Below, piece after piece: positions 1 through 6,101 of a stretch of DNA of 50,093 nucleotides. Made by a program: the position numbers and the translations under genes. Position 1 is the stretch's first letter, and each line of letters starts with the position of its first letter. The notes below the pieces were generated by a model. That model worked only from the letters and a program-made list of their open reading frames with translations, did not search any database and was not told the DNA's origin. The DNA is from Bacteroidales bacterium. GTDB taxonomy: Bacteria; Bacteroidota; Bacteroidia; Bacteroidales; P3. The stretch is taken from contig JAGCOF010000057.1 in NCBI GenBank assembly GCA_017645585.1, positions 1 to 50,093 on the forward strand, given 5' to 3'.

Positions 1-110
1 TTCCCCTCTCACCTTTCCCATCTCACCTCTCACCTCTCACCTCTCACCTTTCACCACTCACCTTTCACCTCTCACCTTTCACCTCACACCTCTCACCTTT
101 CCCCCTCCGC
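1..110. repeat. Heptamer tandem repeat tract (CTCACCT/TTCACCT)
   Basis: About 110 bases are built from 7-base units, mostly CTCACCT and TTCACCT, with a few irregular units. The tract probably starts left of the window. It belongs to the same family as the shorter heptamer tracts inside genes farther right, for example 22004-22031 and 28343-28375, which use nearly the same units. No gene is seen between 1 and 540; the short open frame across 133-357 runs through repeats and is not credible. Confidence 0.85.
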
Positions 111-126
111 CCTAACACCGCCCTAA

Positions 127-236
127 GTCCCATTGTTGTCCCATTATTGTCCCATTGTTGTCCCATTGTTGTCCCATTTTAATCGAACAACAAACGGACA
201 ACAAGCGGACAACAAACGGACATCAGACGGAGTCAT
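127..236. repeat. 11-base tandem repeat with head-to-head inversion
   Basis: Ten consecutive 11-base units can be laid out without a gap. Five resemble GTCCCATTGTT (127-181), followed by units resembling AACGGACAACA (182-225) and a last degenerate unit. The second set is roughly the reverse complement of the first, TGTTGTCC being shared, so the tract is tandem and also inverted. The function is unknown. Similar 11-base tracts lie at 17988-18115, 41512-41581 and 50043-50079. Confidence 0.85.
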
Positions 237-275
237 ATCGGAGTTATCTGGGCTTTACACGGTGCTAATTTTACA

Positions 276-372
276 CACTCCTCCACCACCGCTTCGCGGC
301 GGTCACCAGCCCCACACAAGGCTCTGCCCGAAATGCCACAGGCATTTCTCTTCCTAACTTAGGGGAGGAGTG
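276..372. other. Branched inverted-repeat structure, possible structured RNA or REP-like element
   Basis: An outer 9-base stem (CACTCCTCC at 276-284 with GGAGGAGTG at 364-372) encloses two smaller hairpins: CCGC-TTC-GCGG at 289-299 and a perfect 8-base stem GAAATGCC/GGCATTTC at 330-348. A small palindrome CCTAACTTAGG sits at 353-363. Together they could fold as a three-way junction. It lies about 170 bases before the sigma factor gene. Whether it is a transcribed RNA, a repeat element or a transcription terminator cannot be told from one copy. From 373 to 540 nothing further is recognised beyond a likely promoter region. Confidence 0.5.
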
Positions 373-540
373 GGGATAGATATATCATCCTTCTGCTGCT
401 TCCCACCTCTATCTTCTGCTATAGATTATGCCGACAGGCGGGGAGAAAGAATAAAAATAGGGTTAAAAAATGTTAAATTCACAACTCAACTGTGAGAAAT
501 CGACCCCTGCAGTCGTTTATTATAGTATAGAGCGACAAGA

Positions 541-1062
541 ATGTCCAGACGCGAGGTGAAAATAAACGAGGTGGACGCACTGTTCAGGCGCGTCATGGCC
601 GAGCACGAAGGGTGGCTGTACCGCCTTTGCGAGGCCTGCTACCCCTTCGACCGGCCTCGGCGCGACGCCCTGTACAACGATGTCCTTTACCGCGTATGGC
701 GCGGGTTGCACAGCGTCCGCGTGTCCGACGACCTCGGCGCCTGGCTCTTCACGGTGGCCGCCAATACGGCCGCGGAGCACCGCCGCCGCAAGTGGCAGAC
801 CCTCGTCAGGCCCCTCCACCCCGCCGACGAGCACATAGCCCTCGACGACGACCCCGTCAGGCAGATGCTCGACGAGCTGTACTGCCTGATTGAGCACCTC
901 GGCGAGACGGACCGCCGGCTGGTGTACCTCTACCTGGACGAGGTGCCGCAAGGCCGCATCGCCGAGCTCATGGGCTTGTCGGAGGCCAACGTGTCGACAC
1001 GTATAAAACGCATTAAAGATAAATTAAAAAAGATGCACGATGAACAAAAACAGCAAGATTGA
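541..1062 (+). CDS. ECF-type RNA polymerase sigma factor
   Basis: The 173-residue product has the two-domain layout of ECF sigma-70 factors. Region 2 covers about residues 15-83, including the DNA-melting and -10 recognition part LGAWLFTVAANTAAEHRRRK. Region 4 covers about 108-165, with the helix-turn-helix around QGRIAELMGLSEANVSTRIK. A member of this family would redirect RNA polymerase to a small regulon. The gene is GC-rich and overlaps the next gene by 23 bases in another frame, so the two are probably translationally coupled. The partner is not an obvious FecR-type anti-sigma protein and no TonB receptor is adjacent, so this is not the usual Bacteroidota nutrient-uptake arrangement. The regulon is unknown, but the downstream lipoproteins are natural candidates. 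Confidence 0.9.
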   Translation: MSRREVKINEVDALFRRVMAEHEGWLYRLCEACYPFDRPRRDALYNDVLYRVWRGLHSVRVSDDLGAWLFTVAANTAAEHRRRKWQTLVRPLHPADEHIALDDDPVRQMLDELYCLIEHLGETDRRLVYLYLDEVPQGRIAELMGLSEANVSTRIKRIKDKLKKMHDEQKQQD

Positions 1063-1339
1063 ACAAGAAACAGACGTGCTCGAGCAGTACCGGGCCTTGT
1101 GGAAGACCTACTGCGAGAGCCTACCGCAGGCAAGGGTGGTGGATTGCATAGAGTTCCACCGGCGCTACGAGCGTGAGCAGCGCTCCACTCAGCGGCGGCT
1201 GATGGCAGCGTGCCTCATGATGGCGGCGCTGATTGTTGTCCTGCCCCTGGTGCCCATCCACCGCTCCACGGTGTTCACCAACGGCCCCTCGCGCGGCGAG
1301 GTGCTCGCATTGTCGGACCAACTGATAGCCCTGCTATGA
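1040..1339 (+). CDS. Small single-pass membrane protein, possible anti-sigma factor
   Basis: A 99-residue protein with a charged N-terminal half of about 50 residues, one hydrophobic segment at about 54-74, and a short tail. I recognise no family. It overlaps the sigma factor gene by 23 bases and shares an ATGA stop/start with the next gene. Cytoplasmic head plus one membrane segment directly after an ECF sigma gene is the layout of many anti-sigma factors, so that role is inferred from context only. No zinc-binding HxxxCxxC anti-sigma motif is present. Confidence 0.7.
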   Translation: MNKNSKIEQETDVLEQYRALWKTYCESLPQARVVDCIEFHRRYEREQRSTQRRLMAACLMMAALIVVLPLVPIHRSTVFTNGPSRGEVLALSDQLIALL

Positions 1340-1839
1340 GGAAAACCAACCTGCTGAGGCTCTTGCTGGCCCTCCTCTCCCTGCTGGCTGTAGCGACAGT
1401 GGTGGTGCGGCTCAACCTGTGGAATATCCGCGGGGTGCAGCCGAGCGGCCTCTACCTCCAGTACAAAGACATGCCCGGCATCCAGGCTTCCTTCATCAAA
1501 GACAAATACATCAATGACAGTATCAGTATTCCCGTCACCCTCCTCCAAGCCGAAGACAGCGCCGCATTTTTTATGCTGCTAAAAGAACTTGGAAAGCCAG
1601 ACGACATGATAAAATATATGTACAAGTACGTAAAGGATGACCAATCAAGATTTGTGAAGTTGAACCCTAAAGGACATCCCGAGCTTCCGCAGGATAGTGT
1701 AAGGGGGAACAATGAAGTTGTAGCTACATTCCCCGTACAGAGAGCCGTGATAATCTTTCATACAGAAACAGAAGAACAAATAGACATAGTAATGAAAGCC
1801 AATTTTTTAAAAAAAATAAAATATGAAGAAAGTATTTAG
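1336..1839 (+). CDS. Membrane-anchored protein of unknown function in sigma factor operon
   Basis: The start at 1336 was chosen because it makes an ATGA overlap with the preceding stop and gives a clean N-terminal hydrophobic helix (residues 6-24). The remaining 140 or so residues would lie in the periplasm. Upstream in-frame codons read through the previous gene in another frame and are unlikely to be used. No known domain is recognised. The gene overlaps the following lipoprotein gene by 17 bases. Base composition falls from GC-rich at the 5' end to AT-rich after about 1600, so the second half may have a different history from the first. Confidence 0.7.
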   Translation: MRKTNLLRLLLALLSLLAVATVVVRLNLWNIRGVQPSGLYLQYKDMPGIQASFIKDKYINDSISIPVTLLQAEDSAAFFMLLKELGKPDDMIKYMYKYVKDDQSRFVKLNPKGHPELPQDSVRGNNEVVATFPVQRAVIIFHTETEEQIDIVMKANFLKKIKYEESI

Positions 1840-2230
1840 AACAACTGCTTTAATGGCCGTTTTCAGCATGATGACGGTAGGATGCCAGAAAGAAGTAATG
1901 GACACACAAACCGTAGTGTCGGAGATTAGTTCGGTTTATACGGTAAGTTATGTGATCGATGGTGTACCACAGACAGAAACGCTATATGGTGATGACGCAT
2001 GGGCGATGTTCCTGCAGAGAATGTTTGCCTTAGTTGAGGAGGGGCATCGTGTTATCTTCTGGAACGGTACAGAACCCCGCACAGGAATCTCGAAAGAAGT
2101 CGTTACATATACCACTACAAGCGAGGATGATGCCATGGAGTGGGCTGGTAAAATGGCCAATGCTGGTTATGAGGTTATTGTAGAATACGATGAAAAAACA
2201 GGTATATTTACCTGTACGGCAATAAAGTAA
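1823..2230 (+). CDS. Small lipoprotein, last gene of sigma factor cluster
   Basis: The 135-residue product starts with a lipoprotein signal ending in MMTVGC, the lipidated cysteine being residue 21. The mature part is about 115 residues, acidic and without a family I recognise. It overlaps the preceding membrane-protein gene by 17 bases, so the four genes 541-2230 very likely form one transcript. Working model: a sigma factor with membrane and lipoprotein partners that sense an envelope state. This is inference from gene order only. Confidence 0.75.
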   Translation: MKKVFRTTALMAVFSMMTVGCQKEVMDTQTVVSEISSVYTVSYVIDGVPQTETLYGDDAWAMFLQRMFALVEEGHRVIFWNGTEPRTGISKEVVTYTTTSEDDAMEWAGKMANAGYEVIVEYDEKTGIFTCTAIK

Positions 2231-2231
2231 T

Positions 2232-2249
2232 GCGGACAACTCGGTCCGC
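2232..2249 (+). terminator. Hairpin just after sigma factor cluster
   Basis: A 6-base stem GCGGAC/GTCCGC with a 6-base loop begins one base after the stop codon at 2230. No T-run follows, so it would be a poor intrinsic terminator, though it may protect the transcript end. A second weaker inverted repeat (GGCTCC near 2286 with GGGAGCC near 2313) lies just beyond. Confidence 0.35.
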
Positions 2250-2315
2250 TATTAACCCATGAAAACCATGTACTTCATCTGACGAGGCTCCGCGCGGGAT
2301 TGTGCCGCTCACGGG

Positions 2316-2407
2316 AGCCGTAAAAAAGAGAGGGCGCCAGACAGGGAGGGTGCATATTAAATAAGTATCACCAAAAACACCCTTCCCTGAGGCAGCGCCC
2401 GAGGCAC
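2316..2407 (+). other. Structured intergenic element, copy 1
   Basis: This element recurs at 4164-4250. It begins GCCGTAAAAAAGAG, then forms an imperfect long stem: the arm with GGGCGC and CAGGGAGGGTG pairs with the arm CACCCTTCCCTG and GCGCCC. The loop contains AAGTATCACCAAA, kept in both copies, and it ends CGCCCGAGGCAC. Both copies sit upstream of a lipoprotein gene, here about 90 bases before the gene at 2497. Stem differences between copies are compensated in at least one pair, which points to a folded RNA. No known RNA family is recognised. Confidence 0.6.
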
Positions 2408-2496
2408 AAAAACAACAAAAATGTCCATTGTGCGTTATTAACAACGTGCAAGGACGACAAATATTTTATATCAACAATCAAAAAAGAAATAAAAAA

Positions 2497-3117
2497 ATGA
2501 AGAAATATATCACTATTCCCGTCCTGGCCACCGTTACGCTGCTCCTTGCTATCGGCATTGTTGTGGCCTGCACCAAAGAAAACACCAACAAAACCACCAC
2601 CATCGAGACACCCGGCAATGCCAGGAAAGAATCTATTGAACAAAAGCTGGCAAACGAACTCTTCTCGATATGGCACAAAAGCGACTCCGCTTACCGTGCT
2701 AACGCTATATCATTTCTCGATGCATGTCATAATGAAGATGAAGAATCTTTTAATACATTGACAAATATTTCGGAGCAACAGTGGGAAACTATTGATTCTT
2801 TATTAATAATACAAGCTCTGGAACTCCCTGCGTTAGTTGACCCTACGCCATGTATACCGTGTAATACAAGCCTGTGGCAGTATGGTAAGAATATAGCCTC
2901 TATGCGTGATGTAATAGATGAGCTTAAGATATTTAATGATCCCGACACCGTCCCATGCTTTTTGCCGTATATTGATTCTTGCATAAATTTGTGTATGAAT
3001 AACCTCCCGTCTAATGCTACAGGTATGGATATAGCAAATTGTTTTCTTAACTGTACTTTGGCGAAAGAACGTATTCGTATGGAAAAACATCTTGTTGCCA
3101 TAAAGGTTGACGATTAA
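2497..3117 (+). CDS. Cysteine-rich lipoprotein
   Basis: The chosen start gives a clean lipoprotein signal (MKKYITIPVL onward) ending in IVVAC at residue 25; an earlier in-frame ATG at 2428 would add an implausible leader. The mature protein of about 180 residues has eight further cysteines, including CIPC, CINLC and CFLNC, so disulfides or metal binding are possible. No family is recognised. It follows copy 1 of the structured element and precedes two related lipoprotein genes. The 3' half is noticeably AT-rich compared with the chromosome around it, which fits acquisition or fast divergence. Confidence 0.75.
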   Translation: MKKYITIPVLATVTLLLAIGIVVACTKENTNKTTTIETPGNARKESIEQKLANELFSIWHKSDSAYRANAISFLDACHNEDEESFNTLTNISEQQWETIDSLLIIQALELPALVDPTPCIPCNTSLWQYGKNIASMRDVIDELKIFNDPDTVPCFLPYIDSCINLCMNNLPSNATGMDIANCFLNCTLAKERIRMEKHLVAIKVDD

Positions 3118-3178
3118 AACAAGGGCGGCAGGGTGGGATTAGAAAGAAAACATGTTTAACCCTTAAATAAAAAAGTTT

Positions 3179-3637
3179 ATGAAACAGAAAAAGATTTTGT
3201 TGTTGCTTGCAGTTGCAGCTATTTTGGCGGCCTGTGAGCCAGAGAAGGTTGTGCCAGAACCCGAACAGCCTACGCCGGAGGAACCTACTTACCTCACCTC
3301 GCTGGTGGGTACAGTGTGGAATCGCCATGTGGATTCTTGGATGACAGTGTACGGAGTTGACATTCATACAGTAATGGATTATGATTTGTTTTTTTTGACT
3401 GACAGTACAGGCAAAAGGCGAAATTATAGCCAAGGAGCAGAAAATTTTCCAGCGATGGATGTTACTTATGGTTTCTACTACAGGTATGATGCTGCGTCTC
3501 GAGAGGGTTTTATTGAGGATAGTACCGGAAACGGAACATACATATTTGATTTTTTATACGATATGGAACAAGATGTTCTCATTACTCCCATTGACCCCGA
3601 CGCTGCTGAACATGTAATATTCACGCGGGTGCAGTAA
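3179..3637 (+). CDS. Small lipoprotein, paralog A of tandem pair
   Basis: The 152-residue product has a lipoprotein signal ending ILAAC (Cys19), then a Pro/Glu-rich tether of about 18 residues, then a compact domain that starts PTYLTSLVGTVWN. It shares this start, FLTDSTG, GAENFP and YYRYD with the next gene. The two are clear tandem duplicates that have diverged mainly in the C-terminal third. A small beta-rich domain presented on a tether is likely, but no family is recognised. The acidic tether after the cysteine could favour surface export; this is inference. Confidence 0.8.
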   Translation: MKQKKILLLLAVAAILAACEPEKVVPEPEQPTPEEPTYLTSLVGTVWNRHVDSWMTVYGVDIHTVMDYDLFFLTDSTGKRRNYSQGAENFPAMDVTYGFYYRYDAASREGFIEDSTGNGTYIFDFLYDMEQDVLITPIDPDAAEHVIFTRVQ

Positions 3638-3658
3638 TCTTTTTTAAACAATATGCTT

Positions 3659-4105
3659 ATGAAACAGAAAAGATTAATGTTGCTGGCCGCTGCGGTAGCC
3701 GTAATGCTGGCTGCCTGCGAGCCGGAAAATGTTGTTACTCCGGAGCCAGAACCAACGCCGTCTGGGCCGACTTATCTCACCTCGTTGGTGGGTACTGTAT
3801 GGAACTGTCACGAGGATTACTGGATGGAGAATGTTCCCTATGTAGGCACAATGCATGTGTTGATGGACACTGATTTGTCGTTTTTGACGGACAGCACAGG
3901 CACCCGTCATACCTACAGTGACGGGGCTGAGAACTTTCCCGATGGTGATTATACTTTTGGAATCTACTACCGCTACGATTCGTTGACCTTTATGGGTCTT
4001 ATAGAGGATAGTGGTAGTATGAGCATATCAGAATTCCGATATGATACGGCGCAGGGTGCCATTTGCGATCTTTCCGACGGTAGGGTGTATATAAGGGTGC
4101 AGTAA
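3659..4105 (+). CDS. Small lipoprotein, paralog B of tandem pair
   Basis: Start at 3659 rather than 3653 because MKQKRLMLLA matches the start of the paralog at 3179. The signal ends VMLAAC (Cys20), and a Pro/Glu tether and a domain beginning PTYLTSLVGTVWN follow. Its 148 residues align with the upstream paralog over the first two thirds. The leader region before the ATG (TTTAAACAATATGCTT) is repeated again before the remnant at 4124, showing that the duplication unit includes the upstream spacer. Confidence 0.8.
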   Translation: MKQKRLMLLAAAVAVMLAACEPENVVTPEPEPTPSGPTYLTSLVGTVWNCHEDYWMENVPYVGTMHVLMDTDLSFLTDSTGTRHTYSDGAENFPDGDYTFGIYYRYDSLTFMGLIEDSGSMSISEFRYDTAQGAICDLSDGRVYIRVQ

Positions 4106-4123
4106 TCTTTAAACAATATGCTT

Positions 4124-4171
4124 ATGAAACAGAAAAGATTAATGTTGTTGGCCGCTGCGTCGGGGCCGTAA
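4124..4171 (+). pseudogene. Remnant of third lipoprotein copy, cut off by the structured element
   Basis: The spacer and first 12 codons of the gene at 3659 are repeated here almost exactly (MKQKRLMLLAAA). The frame then runs directly into the structured element at its GCCGTAAAAAAG start, which supplies three residues and a TAA stop. Only 15 codons remain. The abrupt switch suggests that a third tandem copy was deleted up to, or replaced by, the element. Translation of such a peptide is possible but not expected to be functional. Confidence 0.75.
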
Positions 4172-4250
4172 AAAAGAGGGCGCTGTGCGGGGAGGGGGCA
4201 AATCACAAGTATCACCAAACCCCCATCCCTGCCTGTCGCGCCCGAGGCAC
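4164..4250 (+). other. Structured intergenic element, copy 2
   Basis: Second copy of the element at 2316-2407, with GCCGTAAAAAAG, GGGCGC, the conserved loop AAGTATCACCAAA and CGCCCGAGGCAC in the same order. The inner stem reads GGGGG/CCCCC where copy 1 reads GGGTG/CACCC, a compensated change. A further hairpin, CGCGTT/AACGCG at 4267-4283, follows within an outer GGTCG/CGACC pair. From 4284 to 4398 there is only the AT-rich leader of the next lipoprotein gene. Confidence 0.6.
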
Positions 4251-4398
4251 AGGGTCGGTCACCCTGCGCGTTTAGATAACGCGAAACGACCAACTTTATT
4301 GTGTGGATGGTTTTGTCTGTAACACACACAATATCATAGAACAAAACAAACCGAAAACCTCTCTCGACAGTAGAGACAACCTAAAAAATAATACAGAA

Positions 4399-5325
4399 AT
4401 GAAAAGAAAATTTTATCTTATCAGCACAATAGCGATGTGCTTCTTTGCGTTATCTTGCACAAAAGATATCTCTGAAAATATTAGTAACACTAATAAGTTC
4501 GGTTTTAATGTGTATTTGTCAGAGGATAATAGCAAAACCAACGAGTTTGGAATGAATTCGTGGCTGGTATTCCCTTCGGTAAATGATTATGAGGAGGCTG
4601 TAAGTTATTTGAACAAGTTACAAGAGGAGGATAATCTGAACTCTTTTGAGGAACAGTTGAACTATATTTCAACACGTGTATATTATTCGGAAATAGAGAG
4701 AGACTCGCTACAGATATTTGATGATGTGTTGGCAACATTATTAAATCCAGACGGTGTGATACAAATCTGTGATTATATTATAGCAATAGATATGATACAT
4801 GGAGAATTGCATGTCCAAAATGCGGCAGATTCCACAATTGATTTCATCACTTCCACAGACAATGACTTCATTGATTATATCGAAGGCAAGATAACATTTG
4901 AGGAACTTAACAAACTGGAAATAATGCAAAAAAGTGTCAAACATGATGATTATAATGTTGTAAGGACTTTTATGTTTGCCGGATCCACATCGGTAAATGT
5001 AACCATGAAGGCTTGGGCAACAAATGCTGGTATTTTAAGTTCAATAAAAAGCCAAATCTATATAGATCAGATTTTTTTAGGAAATAATGCACCATATATA
5101 AGTGTGGAGACGTTGAGTGGTGGATTTTATCGTTTGCCAAATAAGAAAGTAACCATTCCGGTAGAAACAAAATCTGGTAAGGCAAAATCATATACGATAA
5201 CCTCATACTCTGGATTTCAAAGAATTGACATTCATAATTATAGATATAATGTTAAGTTTAAATACGGAAACTCTTCAAGCAGTATAGTTGACATTATCAG
5301 CATTTCATTGCCTTATTACACATAA
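4399..5325 (+). CDS. AT-rich lipoprotein of unknown function
   Basis: The start at 4399 gives a lipoprotein signal (MKRKFYLISTIAMCFFALSC, Cys20); the upstream ATG at 4303 is in AT-rich leader and is less likely. The 308-residue product has an acidic, helical-looking first half and a second half (from about residue 195) rich in Ser, Thr, Tyr and Val that looks beta-stranded. No family is recognised. Its codon use is far more AT-rich than the housekeeping genes on either side, suggesting recent acquisition. It follows copy 2 of the structured element and is followed within 13 bases by an outer-membrane barrel gene. Confidence 0.75.
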   Translation: MKRKFYLISTIAMCFFALSCTKDISENISNTNKFGFNVYLSEDNSKTNEFGMNSWLVFPSVNDYEEAVSYLNKLQEEDNLNSFEEQLNYISTRVYYSEIERDSLQIFDDVLATLLNPDGVIQICDYIIAIDMIHGELHVQNAADSTIDFITSTDNDFIDYIEGKITFEELNKLEIMQKSVKHDDYNVVRTFMFAGSTSVNVTMKAWATNAGILSSIKSQIYIDQIFLGNNAPYISVETLSGGFYRLPNKKVTIPVETKSGKAKSYTITSYSGFQRIDIHNYRYNVKFKYGNSSSSIVDIISISLPYYT

Positions 5326-5338
5326 AATTTCAAATATT

Positions 5339-5890
5339 ATGAAAAAAATTGTTTTTGTAACTGTGGCCATTTTGTTGGGTGCACAGCTTTGTGGGCAAAC
5401 AGCGAAGTCCCAAAGTACGCTGGAAAATTTTATGGGATATTCCACCCCCAATAATCTGTATGGATTCTCGCTTGGTGTGCAGTACGGTTATTCGGTAGCC
5501 TCCAATATTGATATCCTGGCAGCTGTCGAGATGGCCAACGGCTATGCTCCCGCCCCGTCTGTGCAAGGAGAGGATGAGGCGAGTATTAACACAGTTTTTA
5601 TCGGTGCCAGATACCGTCTTCCGCAATGTGGGCGATTTGTAGTGGGGTTCTCCCTACAAGGCGGTGCGGCCTTGAATTGGAATTACAAAGCTGATGTTGC
5701 CGCGGCTCCCAATGGGTTTACAGGTGCAATATGGACACTTGATTTTCTTGTGGGAGGACAAGTGGATTGTATGTATCTGCTGACGGAAGATGTAGCACTT
5801 GGCTTGTATGGAAACTACCGTTATATTTTCTCTAATGATATACCCCACTGGTTGGGTGCAGGTGTCAAGCTTAGAGTAAATCTAAAATAA
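5339..5890 (+). CDS. Outer-membrane beta-barrel protein (small)
   Basis: A 183-residue protein with a signal peptide cleaved near LCGQ (residues 1-19) and alternating hydrophobic strands with aromatic ends, such as YGFSLGVQYGYSV and VALGLYGNYRYIF, closing with WLGAGVKLRVNLK. Length and pattern fit the small eight-stranded barrels annotated as outer-membrane beta-barrel or OmpA-like in Bacteroidota. Start at 5339 because the upstream ATG at 5288 lies inside the previous gene. The 13-base gap suggests co-transcription with the AT-rich lipoprotein, which might sit next to it in the outer membrane. Confidence 0.75.
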   Translation: MKKIVFVTVAILLGAQLCGQTAKSQSTLENFMGYSTPNNLYGFSLGVQYGYSVASNIDILAAVEMANGYAPAPSVQGEDEASINTVFIGARYRLPQCGRFVVGFSLQGGAALNWNYKADVAAAPNGFTGAIWTLDFLVGGQVDCMYLLTEDVALGLYGNYRYIFSNDIPHWLGAGVKLRVNLK

Positions 5891-6051
5891 ACAGATACTG
5901 ATAACAGACCATGAAATTCTAATCGGATGCATCTCGGAATGAGACTTATGCGGCATCACCGATTGCAGACTTTCTGAAAGGGGATGCGACACTTCGGCTG
6001 GGCCTGATTTGGATCTTCTAATTGCCTTTCATCCCTTTTTCGGCTGCTTTG

Positions 6052-6086
6052 CGTGGGCGGGGCACAATATTTGTGCCCCGCCCACG
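6052..6086. other. Perfect 16-base stem-loop in leader of DUF4175-like gene
   Basis: CGTGGGCGGGGCACAA (6052-6067) is followed by a 3-base loop and its exact complement (6071-6086). It ends 15 bases before the ATG at 6102. There is no T-run, so it is not a standard terminator for the plus strand, and in RNA it would be very stable right at the ribosome entry region. Elsewhere in 5891-6051 no gene is recognised; AGGGGATG near 5978 and CATCCCTTTTT near 6030 may pair as a weak terminator. Confidence 0.8.
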
Positions 6087-6101
6087 TTAATTAAAGTCAT
6101 A

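Noticed and set aside
1-236. CRISPR array
   Set aside because: Repeats are 7 or 11 bases and directly contiguous, with no unique spacers and no cas genes in the window.
133-357. 74-codon open frame at the left edge
   Set aside because: It runs through the 11-base repeats and the branched structure; the peptide simply reflects the repeats.
2231-4398. Retron or diversity-generating element
   Set aside because: No reverse transcriptase is present in the window, and the repeated element does not copy any coding region.
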